Source of the DNA: Prochlorococcus sp. MIT 0604
GTDB taxonomy: Bacteria > Cyanobacteriota > Cyanobacteriia > PCC-6307 > Cyanobiaceae
Length of the DNA: 64,000 nt
Direction: 5' to 3'
NCBI RefSeq assembly: GCF_000757845.1
Contig: NZ_CP007753.1
Span: forward strand, 992,001 to 1,056,000
Shown here: piece after piece, positions 48,578-58,500 of the stretch
How positions within the stretch are numbered: the stretch's first letter is position 1
Layout of the letters: each line of letters opens with the position of its first letter
The notes under the pieces: generated by a model
Database searches by the model: none
What the model was told of the DNA's origin: nothing
Seen by the model: only the letters and a program-made list of their open reading frames with translations
Position numbers and translations under genes: made by a program

Positions 48578-49177
48578 CTAATTTATTTTTGTTCTTCCTT
48601 CTAACGCCCTTGCAAGTGTAACTTCATCCACATATTCAAGTTCACTGCCCATTGGGAGGCCATATGCAATCCTCGTAACTTTAGTAAAAGGAGCTAACAA
48701 TTTTCCAATATAAAGACTTGTTGTATCTCCCTCAACACTGGGGGTCAATGCCAATATGATCTCATCTATTTCAGTCTTACTAACTCTTTCTACCAAGCTT
48801 CTTATTTCTAAGAGTTCGGGGCCAACAGAGTCCATTGGAGATATCAAACCACCAATAACATGGTAAACACCTTTAAATTCTCTGGCGCGCTCCAAAGCAA
48901 GCAAATCTTTAGTTTCTGCTACTACACAGATTAGTTTTTGATTTCTTTCAGTATTTTTACAAATTTCACATACATCTTCTGAAGTCAAATTGAAACATTT
49001 TATGCAACGACCAACATTACTATGTGCCTCTAACAAAGCCTTTGAAAAATCTTTTATTGTACTTTCAGGCTGTTTTAAAACAAACAGGGCCAATCGTTGC
49101 GCTGTTCTTGGACCAATCCCTGGGAATTTCTCAAAATGACCAATTAATTTTGAAAGCGATTTGGTATAAGTAATCAA
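48578..49177 (-). CDS. recR: Recombination mediator RecR
   Basis: RecR works with RecF and RecO to load RecA at single-strand gaps. The 199-residue protein has an N-terminal helix-hairpin-helix ('[18 protein letters not shown]'), a four-cysteine zinc finger ('[16 protein letters not shown]'), and a Toprim domain ('[20 protein letters not shown]', seen in part, then '[18 protein letters not shown]'). Length is normal. It is divergent from the PsbP-like gene with a 103-base gap. Confidence 0.96.
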   Translation of the reverse strand: MITYTKSLSKLIGHFEKFPGIGPRTAQRLALFVLKQPESTIKDFSKALLEAHSNVGRCIKCFNLTSEDVCEICKNTERNQKLICVVAETKDLLALERAREFKGVYHVIGGLISPMDSVGPELLEIRSLVERVSKTEIDEIILALTPSVEGDTTSLYIGKLLAPFTKVTRIAYGLPMGSELEYVDEVTLARALEGRTKIN

Positions 49178-49280
49178 AATTAAACTGTTTCTAGGGATAA
49201 TTTAGACGCAAAATTCTGAATTGCCATAATTGTTTGCTTTTAATGTCTTATTATATTTTTAGTTAGTAATTTCAAACAAA

Positions 49281-49838
49281 ATGAAAAATATTAAATTTAA
49301 CCCTTTCAAATATTTATTTTTGATTTTTTTGTGTTTAACACTGAGTGCTTGTAGTGGCGGACTAAATGCAGGATTAGAAGCTTATCAAAGTCCAGATGGA
49401 AGATATGCCTTTTTGTACCCAACAGGATGGACTAGAGTAAAAGTCGATGGAGGACCTGAAATTATTTATCATGATCTAATAAATAGTAATGAGACCTTAA
49501 GTTTAGTTATTTCAGATGTAAATAAAGATGTTCAATTAGAGCAATTAGGAAGCCCAAGTGAAGTAGGTCAAACATTAATTGATAAAGTCATTGCTCCCGA
49601 AGGTTCAGGTAGAGATGTAAAACTTTTAAATGCCAATAAGAGGGAGGCATCCAATCATATTTTCTATGATTTAGAATATGAATTAAAATTAAATGCACAG
49701 GCCAGACACGAATTAGCTACCGTTGTAATTGATAGAGGAACACTTTACACTTTCGCTGTGGGAACAAATGAAGAGAGATGGAATAAAGTTGACGGAATAT
49801 TTAGTAATGTGATTGAATCATTTAACTTTTTAATATAG
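49281..49838 (+). CDS. PsbP-family lipoprotein (CyanoP-like)
   Basis: A 185-residue lumen-side protein of the PsbP family, associated with photosystem II assembly in cyanobacteria. The N-terminus is a lipoprotein signal with the lipobox 'LSAC', Cys at residue 24, and the mature part begins with 'GLEAYQSPDGRYAFLYPTGW', a PsbP hallmark. Later 'YDLEYELKLNAQARHELATVV' (seen in part) and 'YTFAVGTNEERW' also fit. CyanoP is the closest known type; plant-like PsbP or PPL proteins are alternatives. Confidence 0.88.
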   Translation: MKNIKFNPFKYLFLIFLCLTLSACSGGLNAGLEAYQSPDGRYAFLYPTGWTRVKVDGGPEIIYHDLINSNETLSLVISDVNKDVQLEQLGSPSEVGQTLIDKVIAPEGSGRDVKLLNANKREASNHIFYDLEYELKLNAQARHELATVVIDRGTLYTFAVGTNEERWNKVDGIFSNVIESFNFLI

Positions 49839-49853
49839 TTTAGAAATTCCATA

Positions 49854-51626
49854 CTAGATCCCTACTTGAACATTCCATAAATCCGCATATATTCTGTTCT
49901 GATCTAATAGTTTTTCATGCTTTCCGCTTTCAACTATTTTACCTTTATTAATAACAACAATATTATCTGCATTTTTTATAGTGCTTAATCTATGAGCTAT
50001 TACTATAGTTGTTCTTTCTTTTGTGATTTTAGATAATGATTTTTGAATTAAAGCCTCTGTTTCATTATCAACTGAGGCTGTAGCTTCATCTAATATTAAT
50101 ATTGGAGCATCCTTTAAAACAGCTCTCGCCAAGGCAATTCTTTGACGTTGACCGCCTGAGAGCCTTTGACCCCTTTCCCCCACTATAGTTTTATAGCCAT
50201 CTGGTAATTGTTCAATAAATTTATGAGCTTCCGCAATCTTTGAAGCTTTAATGATATCTTTAAGACTTGGGTTGATTGAGCCATAAGCAATATTTTCTTG
50301 TACACTTCCATGAAATAAATAAGTTTCTTGACTTACTAAAGAGATACACTTTCTCAAATCCCTTAAATTAATTTCTTTAATAGAAATGCCATCCAATGTT
50401 ATTGACCCATTATTAATATCATAAATCCTAAGGAGTAATTTTATTATTGTACTTTTCCCAGAACCCGTTAAACCAACAATTCCTAATGTTGAGTAATTTT
50501 CAATTTTAAAATTTATGTTTTTTAAAGTTAAATCTCTTCCAGGATAATTAAAATTTACATTATTAAAAATAATTTCTCCTTTAATATCTATAGGTTCAAT
50601 TTTTATTTTTCCATCTTTTATTTTTATAGGCGTATCTATGAGATCAATTACTCTATCTATTGAAGCCATAGATCTCTGAAAATCATCTAAAACATGCCCC
50701 AAAGTAGTTAAAGGCCACAATAGTCTTTGTGTAATAAACACTAAAAAACTATACGTTCCTACATCAAGTGTCTTATTCCAAGTTTGGAAACCTCCAATTA
50801 ATAGAATCGCTATAAAAGCAAATAAGATTGCAAATCTTATAAGAGGGATAAAAGCAGAAGATAATTTTATTGCAGCCTTATTGCTTCTTTGATAATCTAG
50901 GCTTTCTTTATTTAATCTATTTAGTTCCCATTTTTCTTTAGTAAAACTTTTTATCGTTAGAATTCCACTTAAATTATTATTAAGTCTTGATGCCAACAGT
51001 CCAGCTTTATTTCTAACATCTCTATATTTTGGAGCAAGCTTCCTTTGAAATTTAATTGATCCTAAAAATATAATTGGAATAGGAAAGAAAGCGAATAAAG
51101 CAATTTTTGGAGCAACAAAAATCATAGTACTCCCAATTATTAAGACAGTTATAAATAGCTGAATAATCTGATTAGCCCCTTGGTCTAGAAATCTCTCGAG
51201 TTGATTTATATCATCATTCAAAATAGATAATAGCCTTCCAGTATTATCATTTTCAAAAAAATCCATATCTAATTCCTGGATATGCTCATAAGCTTTAATT
51301 CTTAATTTATGTTGAGATAGCTGAGCTAAATTTCTCCATAAAATCGAATATAAATATTCAAAGTAGGATTCACCAGACCAAACTATTCCTGAAGCAAATG
51401 CAAGAAAAATCAATTGTGCTGGAACTTCTTTTATCCCAAAACCAGCAATCCATGAATTCTGTTCCTTTACAACGATATCAACTGCGAGACCAATTATTAC
51501 AGGGGGAGCTAAATCTAATATTTTATTAATTATGGAACTAAGAAAAGCAAAAAATAGTAAAGTTCTTTCTTCAATTAGATTTAAATAAAGTCTAATTATT
51601 GGATTTTGATTGTTCTTAGACCTCAT
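49854..51626 (-). CDS. ABC exporter (fused membrane and ATPase, MsbA/MDR-like)
   Basis: A 590-residue half transporter: about six membrane helices in the first ~320 residues, then an ATPase domain. The Walker A is 'VGLTGSGKSTIIKL', the signature 'LSGGQRQRIALARAVL' and the Walker B 'PILILDEATASVD'. It would work as a homodimer to export a lipid, peptide or drug-like compound; substrate is not deducible. 'SWIAGFGIKEVPAQ' between the first helices marks a long first loop. The small secreted-protein gene precedes it by 10 bases, suggesting one transcript. Confidence 0.92.
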   Translation of the reverse strand: MRSKNNQNPIIRLYLNLIEERTLLFFAFLSSIINKILDLAPPVIIGLAVDIVVKEQNSWIAGFGIKEVPAQLIFLAFASGIVWSGESYFEYLYSILWRNLAQLSQHKLRIKAYEHIQELDMDFFENDNTGRLLSILNDDINQLERFLDQGANQIIQLFITVLIIGSTMIFVAPKIALFAFFPIPIIFLGSIKFQRKLAPKYRDVRNKAGLLASRLNNNLSGILTIKSFTKEKWELNRLNKESLDYQRSNKAAIKLSSAFIPLIRFAILFAFIAILLIGGFQTWNKTLDVGTYSFLVFITQRLLWPLTTLGHVLDDFQRSMASIDRVIDLIDTPIKIKDGKIKIEPIDIKGEIIFNNVNFNYPGRDLTLKNINFKIENYSTLGIVGLTGSGKSTIIKLLLRIYDINNGSITLDGISIKEINLRDLRKCISLVSQETYLFHGSVQENIAYGSINPSLKDIIKASKIAEAHKFIEQLPDGYKTIVGERGQRLSGGQRQRIALARAVLKDAPILILDEATASVDNETEALIQKSLSKITKERTTIVIAHRLSTIKNADNIVVINKGKIVESGKHEKLLDQNRIYADLWNVQVGI

Positions 51627-51636
51627 AAAATAACAA

Positions 51637-51930
51637 TTAAATTTTTCTATTATGATTTAAATTTTCTTTAGTTTCTAATTTGCATTTTGTTTTTGCATCT
51701 TGATGACTTGCAGTTTGTGTAAATTCTTCGTAGTAACAATCACAAGTTTCATTCACAATTTCTTCACTATATACTATTTCTGCCTTCAACATTTCCTCTT
51801 TAACACTCTGAATACAAAATAATTTTATGATTGAATTTTCTTTTGTTTGAGCTAAAAAATAACTATTAAAAGAGTTGAATAGGATTATCAGATTCACAAA
51901 GATAAAGAATTTATATTTACTAGTTTTCAT
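51637..51930 (-). CDS. Small exported cysteine-containing protein of unknown function
   Basis: A 97-residue protein with an N-terminal signal or anchor (about residues 7-27, ending 'YFLAQT', a plausible signal peptidase site). The mature part of ~70 residues is polar, with four cysteines: C39, the C63-x-C65 pair and C83. This could form two disulfides outside the cytoplasm or bind a metal. I recognise no family. It lies 9 bases after the DEAD-box helicase gene and 10 bases before the ABC exporter gene, so it is likely co-transcribed with both. Confidence 0.6.
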   Translation of the reverse strand: MKTSKYKFFIFVNLIILFNSFNSYFLAQTKENSIIKLFCIQSVKEEMLKAEIVYSEEIVNETCDCYYEEFTQTASHQDAKTKCKLETKENLNHNRKI

Positions 51931-51939
51931 TCTCTATGC

Positions 51940-53721
51940 CTAGTTTCTGACTTTAATTTTTTTTAATTTATTTTTAGTTTCTCTATGCAGATCTCTGGGT
52001 AAATCTACCAAACTGTACTCATTAAAAATCTGTATCTTACCAATGGATCTACCATTTATATTAGTTGAATTACAGATTGAGGATATTATATTTGCAACTC
52101 TAACCCCATCAAATTTGCCAAAGTTAAATTTGTAGGTTTCAAAAGAATCATTTTGATAATTATTTCTTCTATTCGAATTTCTCATACGATTATTAATATT
52201 TCTATTTGATCTATTTCGATCATTATTATTTTGTTTATGAATCCAAGAATCATCTTCATTAACAAAAAATGATTTATTACCTATTACTAAATTAATCGCC
52301 GCCATTGCAATATTTGATTCATCCATAGCGTATTTTTCTTTTAAATTATCTAGTACATCAATAATCAAAGCTTTATTTTCTTCATTTTCATCTTTAGCTA
52401 AAGAACTTTCATTAACATTCTCTATAAGTTTCTCCATCCTTTTTTCATTTATTACTTTATTACTTGGTATATTAATTTCTTCAATCTTAGTTCTTGTTGA
52501 GTTTTCTAGGTTTCTTAGAAAGTGTTTTTCTCTTTGATTAACAAATAAAATTGCTTCTCCTGATCTACCTGCTCTTCCAGTTCTTCCAATTCTATGAGTA
52601 TATGTTTCCTTGTCAAAAGGAAAATCGTAATTAACAACAAGTTTTATCCTCTCAACATCTAATCCTCTAGCTGCGACATCAGTTGCAACAAGGATATTAA
52701 TAAATCCTTTTTTTAATCTATCTACAGTATTTTCTCTTTGGTTTTGAGGTATATCTCCATTTAGGACTGCCACAGTATGACCTGAATTCTCTAAAGCTTC
52801 AGCTATTGAAGTAGTAAGTAGTTTTGTCCTCACAAAAATTATTACCCCCTCGTTATTAATTTCTAATATTCTTTTTAAAGCATCTAACTTATGATGCCTT
52901 TGTACATATAGAAATTTTTGCGAAATTAATTGAGTTTCTTTTTTGACACTTTTGATTAATATTTCGGCGGGATCATTTAGATATTTTTTCGCAATATTTC
53001 TTATCTCACTAGGCATTGTTGCTGAAAACAATACCATCTGCTTATTTCCCGGAAGTTGATCTATTATCCATTCAATATCTTCAAGAAAACCCATATTTAA
53101 CATTTCATCAGCCTCATCTAAAACAAGACAATTTATGTCTTTAATTTTAAAAGTTCCCTGCCTTATATGATCCATGATTCTGCCAGGGGTCCCAACTACT
53201 ACGTCAACTTTTCTTTTCAATGCAAAAATTTGATTTCGATAGTCGGTACCTCCATATATTGCAACCGTCTTAAAATTACTAGATTCAGAACTATAACTTT
53301 TAAAAGATTCTGCCACTTGAGTTGCTAATTCTCTTGTAGGAGTCATAACTAAAACCTTGGCATTTAATTCTTTATTATCTGCAAGTTTTTCTATTAAGGG
53401 TAATGCGAAAGCTGCAGTCTTTCCTGTTCCTGTTTGTGCTTGGCCTAGTAAATCTCTGCCTAACATTAGTTCTGGAATTGCAGCTTTTTGAATGGGAGTT
53501 GGATTTTTATATCCTTTATTTATTAACGAATTTAAGATCGATTGATTAAAACCAAAATCGAGAAATCCATTCTCATTATCATTTTCTTTCGATACTTCCA
53601 ATGGTTGAGATTCAATTTCTTTTTTATTCTCTAAGTTCTTTAACTCAATCATGGAAGCATCTTCATTCTGAGATTTTTCCTGCTCACTACCAAGAGAGTT
53701 ACTATCTTTTTTTAAAGCCAT
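51940..53721 (-). CDS. deaD: DEAD-box RNA helicase (DeaD/CsdA-like) with DbpA-type RNA-binding end
   Basis: A 593-residue ATP-dependent RNA helicase. Motifs in order: Q-motif region 'NPTPIQKAAIPE', Walker A 'AQTGTGKT' (95-102), 'PTRELA', DEAD in 'VLDEADEMLNMGF', 'SATMP', and 'HRIGRTGRAGRSG'. A low-complexity N/R-rich linker (near residues 505-530) leads to a DbpA-like RNA-binding domain ('FDGVRVANIISSI'). An acidic ~50-residue N-terminal tail precedes the core; M24 is an alternative start. A strong hairpin sits directly before the first ATG. Such helicases help ribosome assembly and RNA decay in the cold. Confidence 0.93.
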   Translation of the reverse strand: MALKKDSNSLGSEQEKSQNEDASMIELKNLENKKEIESQPLEVSKENDNENGFLDFGFNQSILNSLINKGYKNPTPIQKAAIPELMLGRDLLGQAQTGTGKTAAFALPLIEKLADNKELNAKVLVMTPTRELATQVAESFKSYSSESSNFKTVAIYGGTDYRNQIFALKRKVDVVVGTPGRIMDHIRQGTFKIKDINCLVLDEADEMLNMGFLEDIEWIIDQLPGNKQMVLFSATMPSEIRNIAKKYLNDPAEILIKSVKKETQLISQKFLYVQRHHKLDALKRILEINNEGVIIFVRTKLLTTSIAEALENSGHTVAVLNGDIPQNQRENTVDRLKKGFINILVATDVAARGLDVERIKLVVNYDFPFDKETYTHRIGRTGRAGRSGEAILFVNQREKHFLRNLENSTRTKIEEINIPSNKVINEKRMEKLIENVNESSLAKDENEENKALIIDVLDNLKEKYAMDESNIAMAAINLVIGNKSFFVNEDDSWIHKQNNNDRNRSNRNINNRMRNSNRRNNYQNDSFETYKFNFGKFDGVRVANIISSICNSTNINGRSIGKIQIFNEYSLVDLPRDLHRETKNKLKKIKVRN

Positions 53722-53725
53722 TTTA

Positions 53726-53754
53726 AATGCCTAATAATCTTCTGATTAGGCATT
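53726..53754 (-). promoter_or_regulatory. Leader hairpin directly before the deaD start codon
   Basis: In mRNA sense, AATGCCTAAT and ATTAGGCATT are perfect 10-base complements around a 9-base loop (CAGAAGATT), followed by only TAAA before the ATG. One further G-U pair can extend the base. No Shine-Dalgarno sequence fits in the 4-base spacer, so the hairpin would cover the ribosome landing site. No T run follows, so it is not a terminator. Control of helicase translation is inferred. Confidence 0.6.
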
Positions 53755-53858
53755 CAACAAATATCTAAATTGACTTGAATTGTTGATTAGCCTTGCAGAG
53801 CCGAATTATTAATCTAACATCTTAGGGTTAAGTTCTTACTAATTTTTCAAAAAAAGAT

Positions 53859-55562
53859 TTAATTTAAATAATATATTTCTAGAAATTTTTTCGCTCTTGT
53901 AACAGCAGTATAAAATAACCTTTTTTCAAAATTATCTCTGCAAAAGATATTTTCACTATCTTTTTTTTCTTTTAAAGCAAATTGATTTCTTCTATATTTT
54001 GGTGACCACAATATGCTTACTTTCTCAGACTCACTTCCTTGGGATTTATGAATAGTAATGGCTATTGCTGGAACAACATTTTCTAAATTAGATGGATCAA
54101 TTAAAGTGACAATTTGTTCGTTATTATCATTAAATTTTCTAAAAAGATATTTCCTTTCTTTTTTTAAACCTATAAGTACACCGATATCGCCATTTGACAA
54201 TCCAAGTTCATTATTGTTTTTTGTACACATTATCGGAACACCCTCATTTAAAGTTTTAAGATCATAAGGTTTTTTTTGACCAAAAATAACTTCATTCAAA
54301 TATTCAACACTCCATATTCCAGAATTTTTTTCACATAAAATCAAGTGACTTTGTAAATCCAGAAATATCTTATCTACTAAATCTTTTTCATTAAGCAATA
54401 AATTATCGATACCCTCATCAAATATATATTTTTTTTTACTTAAATTTGAAGTTAAAAGATTTAAATTATTTAGATGACTTGTAATCGAAAAAAATAGTTT
54501 TTTTGGAAGATTTTTTTCTCTACTTTTTAAAATAGTAACTTCTTTTGATTTGTTATATTTTTCTAATTCTTTTATCTTTTGATTAACTAAACGATAATCA
54601 TTATTAAATATTAAACTACTAAATAATGCTATATCTCCAGTATTTCTGTAAGTTTTTTCTAAATTTACTACACAAGATTTAATTGAACTATTTTCACAAT
54701 ATGCAAACAAATAATTCCAGATAGAACAGTTATTTACTGGAGACAATTGATTTTTATCTCCAACTAAAATAATTTTACAGTCCTTTGCCAGTAAACTTAA
54801 AACTGATTCAATCAAATCGATATTAACCATTGACATTTCATCAATTATGAAAATATCAAGTTCTTTTAGTTTAAATTTCAACTTAAGAGATTTATTTTGA
54901 GAATTTAAAATCCATCTATGTAGAGTTTGAAATTCTATTTGGTCTTGAAATTTGCTAGAAGTAATATTTTTTTTATAATTAAGAGCTTCTTTTAAACGAG
55001 CTGTAGCTTTACCTGTTGGAGCAGACAACCCAATATTTAAAAAGCTATCAACTCGAATGAGTTCTATTATTAAGTTTATAATTAATGTGGTTTTACCTGT
55101 ACCTGGTCCTCCTTGCAGAAAAACTAAGTTTGAATATTTAAATATATTTTTAATTTGATCAATTTTATTACAATCTTTATAAATTATCGAGTTAATTAAA
55201 TTATCAGTATCTATTTTTCTTAAAAATGAATTAATAACTCTTTCTATCTTTCTTGACCATTTTGCAAGTGATAATTTTCTATCTACTAATACGAATGGAG
55301 AATTAAGGAAACCTATCAAGCCTATATTTTTTAAAATATCTAGATGTTTATTGGGCCAGCCATCTTCTAATATTTCAAAGATAATTAAACTATTATCTAC
55401 ATCAATAATAGTTTCACCGTTTTTTTCAAACTCTAATAAAATCTTTATTGTATCTTTTACGAAATTACCGTATTTTTTATCATTAAATTTGAAAATACCT
55501 AAAATTAAATTAAATATATGATCATATTGGAACTTTTCAATATCAGTCTTTTTTTTATTCAT
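53859..55562 (-). CDS. recD: Exodeoxyribonuclease V subunit RecD
   Basis: RecD is the 5'-3' helicase of RecBCD, the enzyme that processes double-strand ends. The 567-residue SF1B protein has Walker A 'FLQGGPGTGKTTLI' (GGPGTGKTT at 151-159), motif II in 'IFIIDEMSMVN', motif III 'ILVGDKNQLSPV', and the C-terminal motifs V-VI 'AITIHKSQGSE' and 'LFYTAVTRAKKF'. It is a little shorter than the E. coli protein (~608). It starts 1 base after recB ends, so the two are translated as a unit. The identity is firm by context and motifs. Confidence 0.94.
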   Translation of the reverse strand: MNKKKTDIEKFQYDHIFNLILGIFKFNDKKYGNFVKDTIKILLEFEKNGETIIDVDNSLIIFEILEDGWPNKHLDILKNIGLIGFLNSPFVLVDRKLSLAKWSRKIERVINSFLRKIDTDNLINSIIYKDCNKIDQIKNIFKYSNLVFLQGGPGTGKTTLIINLIIELIRVDSFLNIGLSAPTGKATARLKEALNYKKNITSSKFQDQIEFQTLHRWILNSQNKSLKLKFKLKELDIFIIDEMSMVNIDLIESVLSLLAKDCKIILVGDKNQLSPVNNCSIWNYLFAYCENSSIKSCVVNLEKTYRNTGDIALFSSLIFNNDYRLVNQKIKELEKYNKSKEVTILKSREKNLPKKLFFSITSHLNNLNLLTSNLSKKKYIFDEGIDNLLLNEKDLVDKIFLDLQSHLILCEKNSGIWSVEYLNEVIFGQKKPYDLKTLNEGVPIMCTKNNNELGLSNGDIGVLIGLKKERKYLFRKFNDNNEQIVTLIDPSNLENVVPAIAITIHKSQGSESEKVSILWSPKYRRNQFALKEKKDSENIFCRDNFEKRLFYTAVTRAKKFLEIYYLN

Positions 55563-55563
55563 T

Positions 55564-58500
55564 CTAAAAAAGTTTATCCAAATAATTAATTCTCTTTAAA
55601 GGTGCATTGCTAATAAAAACACCTGGAGATATATCTCTCGAATTATGTTTTTCAAATAATTCAAAATCTGGCAATCCCTTTAAAAACAAATAAATATATC
55701 CTCCAAGATTTTTATGAGGCTCATAATTTTTAAGTCGCCACTTTAATAATCTATGCAACGCTAATAAATAAAGATGGGATTGCAAGGGATAATGATGATT
55801 AATCATTTCATCTCTCATATTTTCATAGTTATAGTTTCTTGGTAAACAATCACTATCATCACTTCCAGAAATTAAATTACTTTTCCAATCAATTACCCAC
55901 CATTTACTATTTTCTAATGTATTTCCTACAGGGAAAACACAATCAATACATCCTGAATGAAAGCCTTTATTCATGATTTGAAGATCATTTATTTTCTCTG
56001 CATATTCTTCACCAAATTCATATTCCTGATCTAAAAGAAAGCATTTAGATATATCCTGAGAATTTATATTTCTACCTTCATAAGATAGTGTTAAATCATA
56101 TTTAACTTCTTTAAGTAAGTATTCATTTCGAATATCAACAAGTTTCTTGTTTTGTAATTGACTGCCTAAAGATATATTTATAACTCTTAAAATTGCATCT
56201 TTTACTTTAAAAGCCAAAGAAGTATCGATTTGATGAAGGTTCAATTCCTCAATAATTAAATCAATTAATTCTTGATTATTATCGTTTCTAAATTCAAATC
56301 TTTCTATTATTTTATGCAAGCACGTACCAGCAATATTGCCTTTTGGAAATTCACTTAAGGGATTAGGATAAGAAAAATAATTAGGATAATTCTTGGAATT
56401 CTTTAAATTAGAATCTTTGATAATTGATATATTATCTTCATAATCTTTATATTGATTAATGACTGCATTAATATTTTTCTCTTTACGTATCCAAGAAGAA
56501 TAACTTGAATAAGAAATGAATTGATCAGAGTTAAATTCTTTAGAAACTTTTTTATTGAAGTTATCAATTTTCCAAAGATTATTATTCACTGTATTAATTT
56601 GAAACTTAGCGAAACTTTTTTTAATTTTCTCTTTTTCTATAATATTTTCAAAAGTAGATTTATAGATATTTATATTTTCCAAATTATTAAGTAAATCATT
56701 ATTTAAGATATTATTCGTATCTTCCAAATCATTAAAAACTATAAGTTTATATTTGCTCCTTGTAAGTGCTACATAAATCAACCTCTCGCTCTCTTTAAAT
56801 AAATCTTCTTCTTCTATTAATTTAAATTTTTCAACCTTCGCGTAATTATTAGAAATATTAATGTATATGTTTCTATCAATATTTGATTTCCAAATAGGTC
56901 CTTTAATTTTATTTGACTTATTAGAAATAATTGAGAGATATGGACATAGTACCATGTCAAACTCAAGACCCTTACTACTATGTATGGTAGAGAGATTTAT
57001 TCCATTTTTAAGATTATAATCTTTCGTCAAAAAATCCTCGCCATTACAAATTCTTATAGAATGATCTAACTGATTTTTATACCAGTTAAAAACTTTATTT
57101 AGATTAAAATCATTATTGATTAATTCTATTTCAACAATTTCTGCAAGTTGAAATAAATTTGAATTTAAATCTGAATCTTGAATAATCGATGATGATTTGT
57201 AATTTATAAGAAGTTCATTAACTACATTTAAAAAACCTTTTTCTCTTAGTTCCTTGGACCAAGTGATGCATTTATTAATTAGAATTTCTAAATTTTTACT
57301 TATTCCATCATCAATTAATTCTTCTGATTTAATTTCTATAAACTTTGAAGCAGCAAGCAAAGTTATTTTTTTAAAAAACCTAGGATTTACTAAACAGTCA
57401 ATTAATAAAAACAATAGAGAACTTGCTTCTGTATCAAAAATATTTTGCTTATTTTGAATTTTACATGGAAGGTTAAATTCATTTAATTTGTTTTTCAAAT
57501 CTAAGCATTGCGAATTATTTAATGTAAGAATCGCAATTTTATTAATATCAATTCCTTTATTATTTAAAATAAAGTTAACGATGTAATGAGTTACAAGAAC
57601 CTCTATATCAGTAACTTTTTTTGAAAATTCTACAATTTCAAATACATCCTTAAATTGAAATTCAGGATTAATTTTTTCATTAATTCTAGAAATTAATTTC
57701 CTATATTTTAGTTTTGATTGTTTAAGTCCATTCTTATAAAGCTCATTAAGCACATCCATTAACTTTTTTGAAGATCTATAGTTATCAGTAAGACTAAAAA
57801 GTTCGATTGCATTAGATCTTGCATCTAAGTAAGTTTCAATATCTCCACCTCTAAATTTATATATCGCTTGTTTTGGATCACCTACACAAAGTAAAAAATG
57901 ATTTTTAGTATTGAAAAACTTTTTTATTAAATTCCACTGAGTTTTATCTGTATCTTGAAACTCATCAACTAAAACACATTTGAATCTTTTTTGTATTTTA
58001 GATAGAGTAATACTATAGTTAATTTCTGAATCTAAAAATTTATTTTCTACAGTCTTTATAAGATCATTAAAGTTAAAAATTGAATAACTTTTCTTTAATT
58101 CAATTAATTTTATATAAGCTAATTGGGTAAATATTCTTACAAATTCAGTATAGAACCCTTCTTTTATTTTATAAATTTTATCTTGTAATAAATTAAATTT
58201 AGTAAAATCTAATTTTAGATTATGTTTTTTAATTTCTTTAGATATATTTTCATTGTAAAAATATTTTAATAAAAGATCATCTTTAGAAATATCATAAAGA
58301 AAATTAATCACATTTTTCGAATTAAGAGTTTTGTTAATCTCTTCTATCCAACAAATTATTTGATTAAACTTATCATTTCTCGGATTTGCGGAATATATTT
58401 GACTTTTACGACCACTCTCCTTAATTAATTTTCCCAAATCAATAAGTTGTAAAAATAATTCCTTACCTTTCTTATTCCATTCAAGACAAAACTCATTCCA

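Noticed and set aside
51637-51930. Small secreted protein as a bacteriocin precursor for the ABC exporter
   Set aside because: No double-glycine leader and no peptidase domain at the N-terminus of the exporter.
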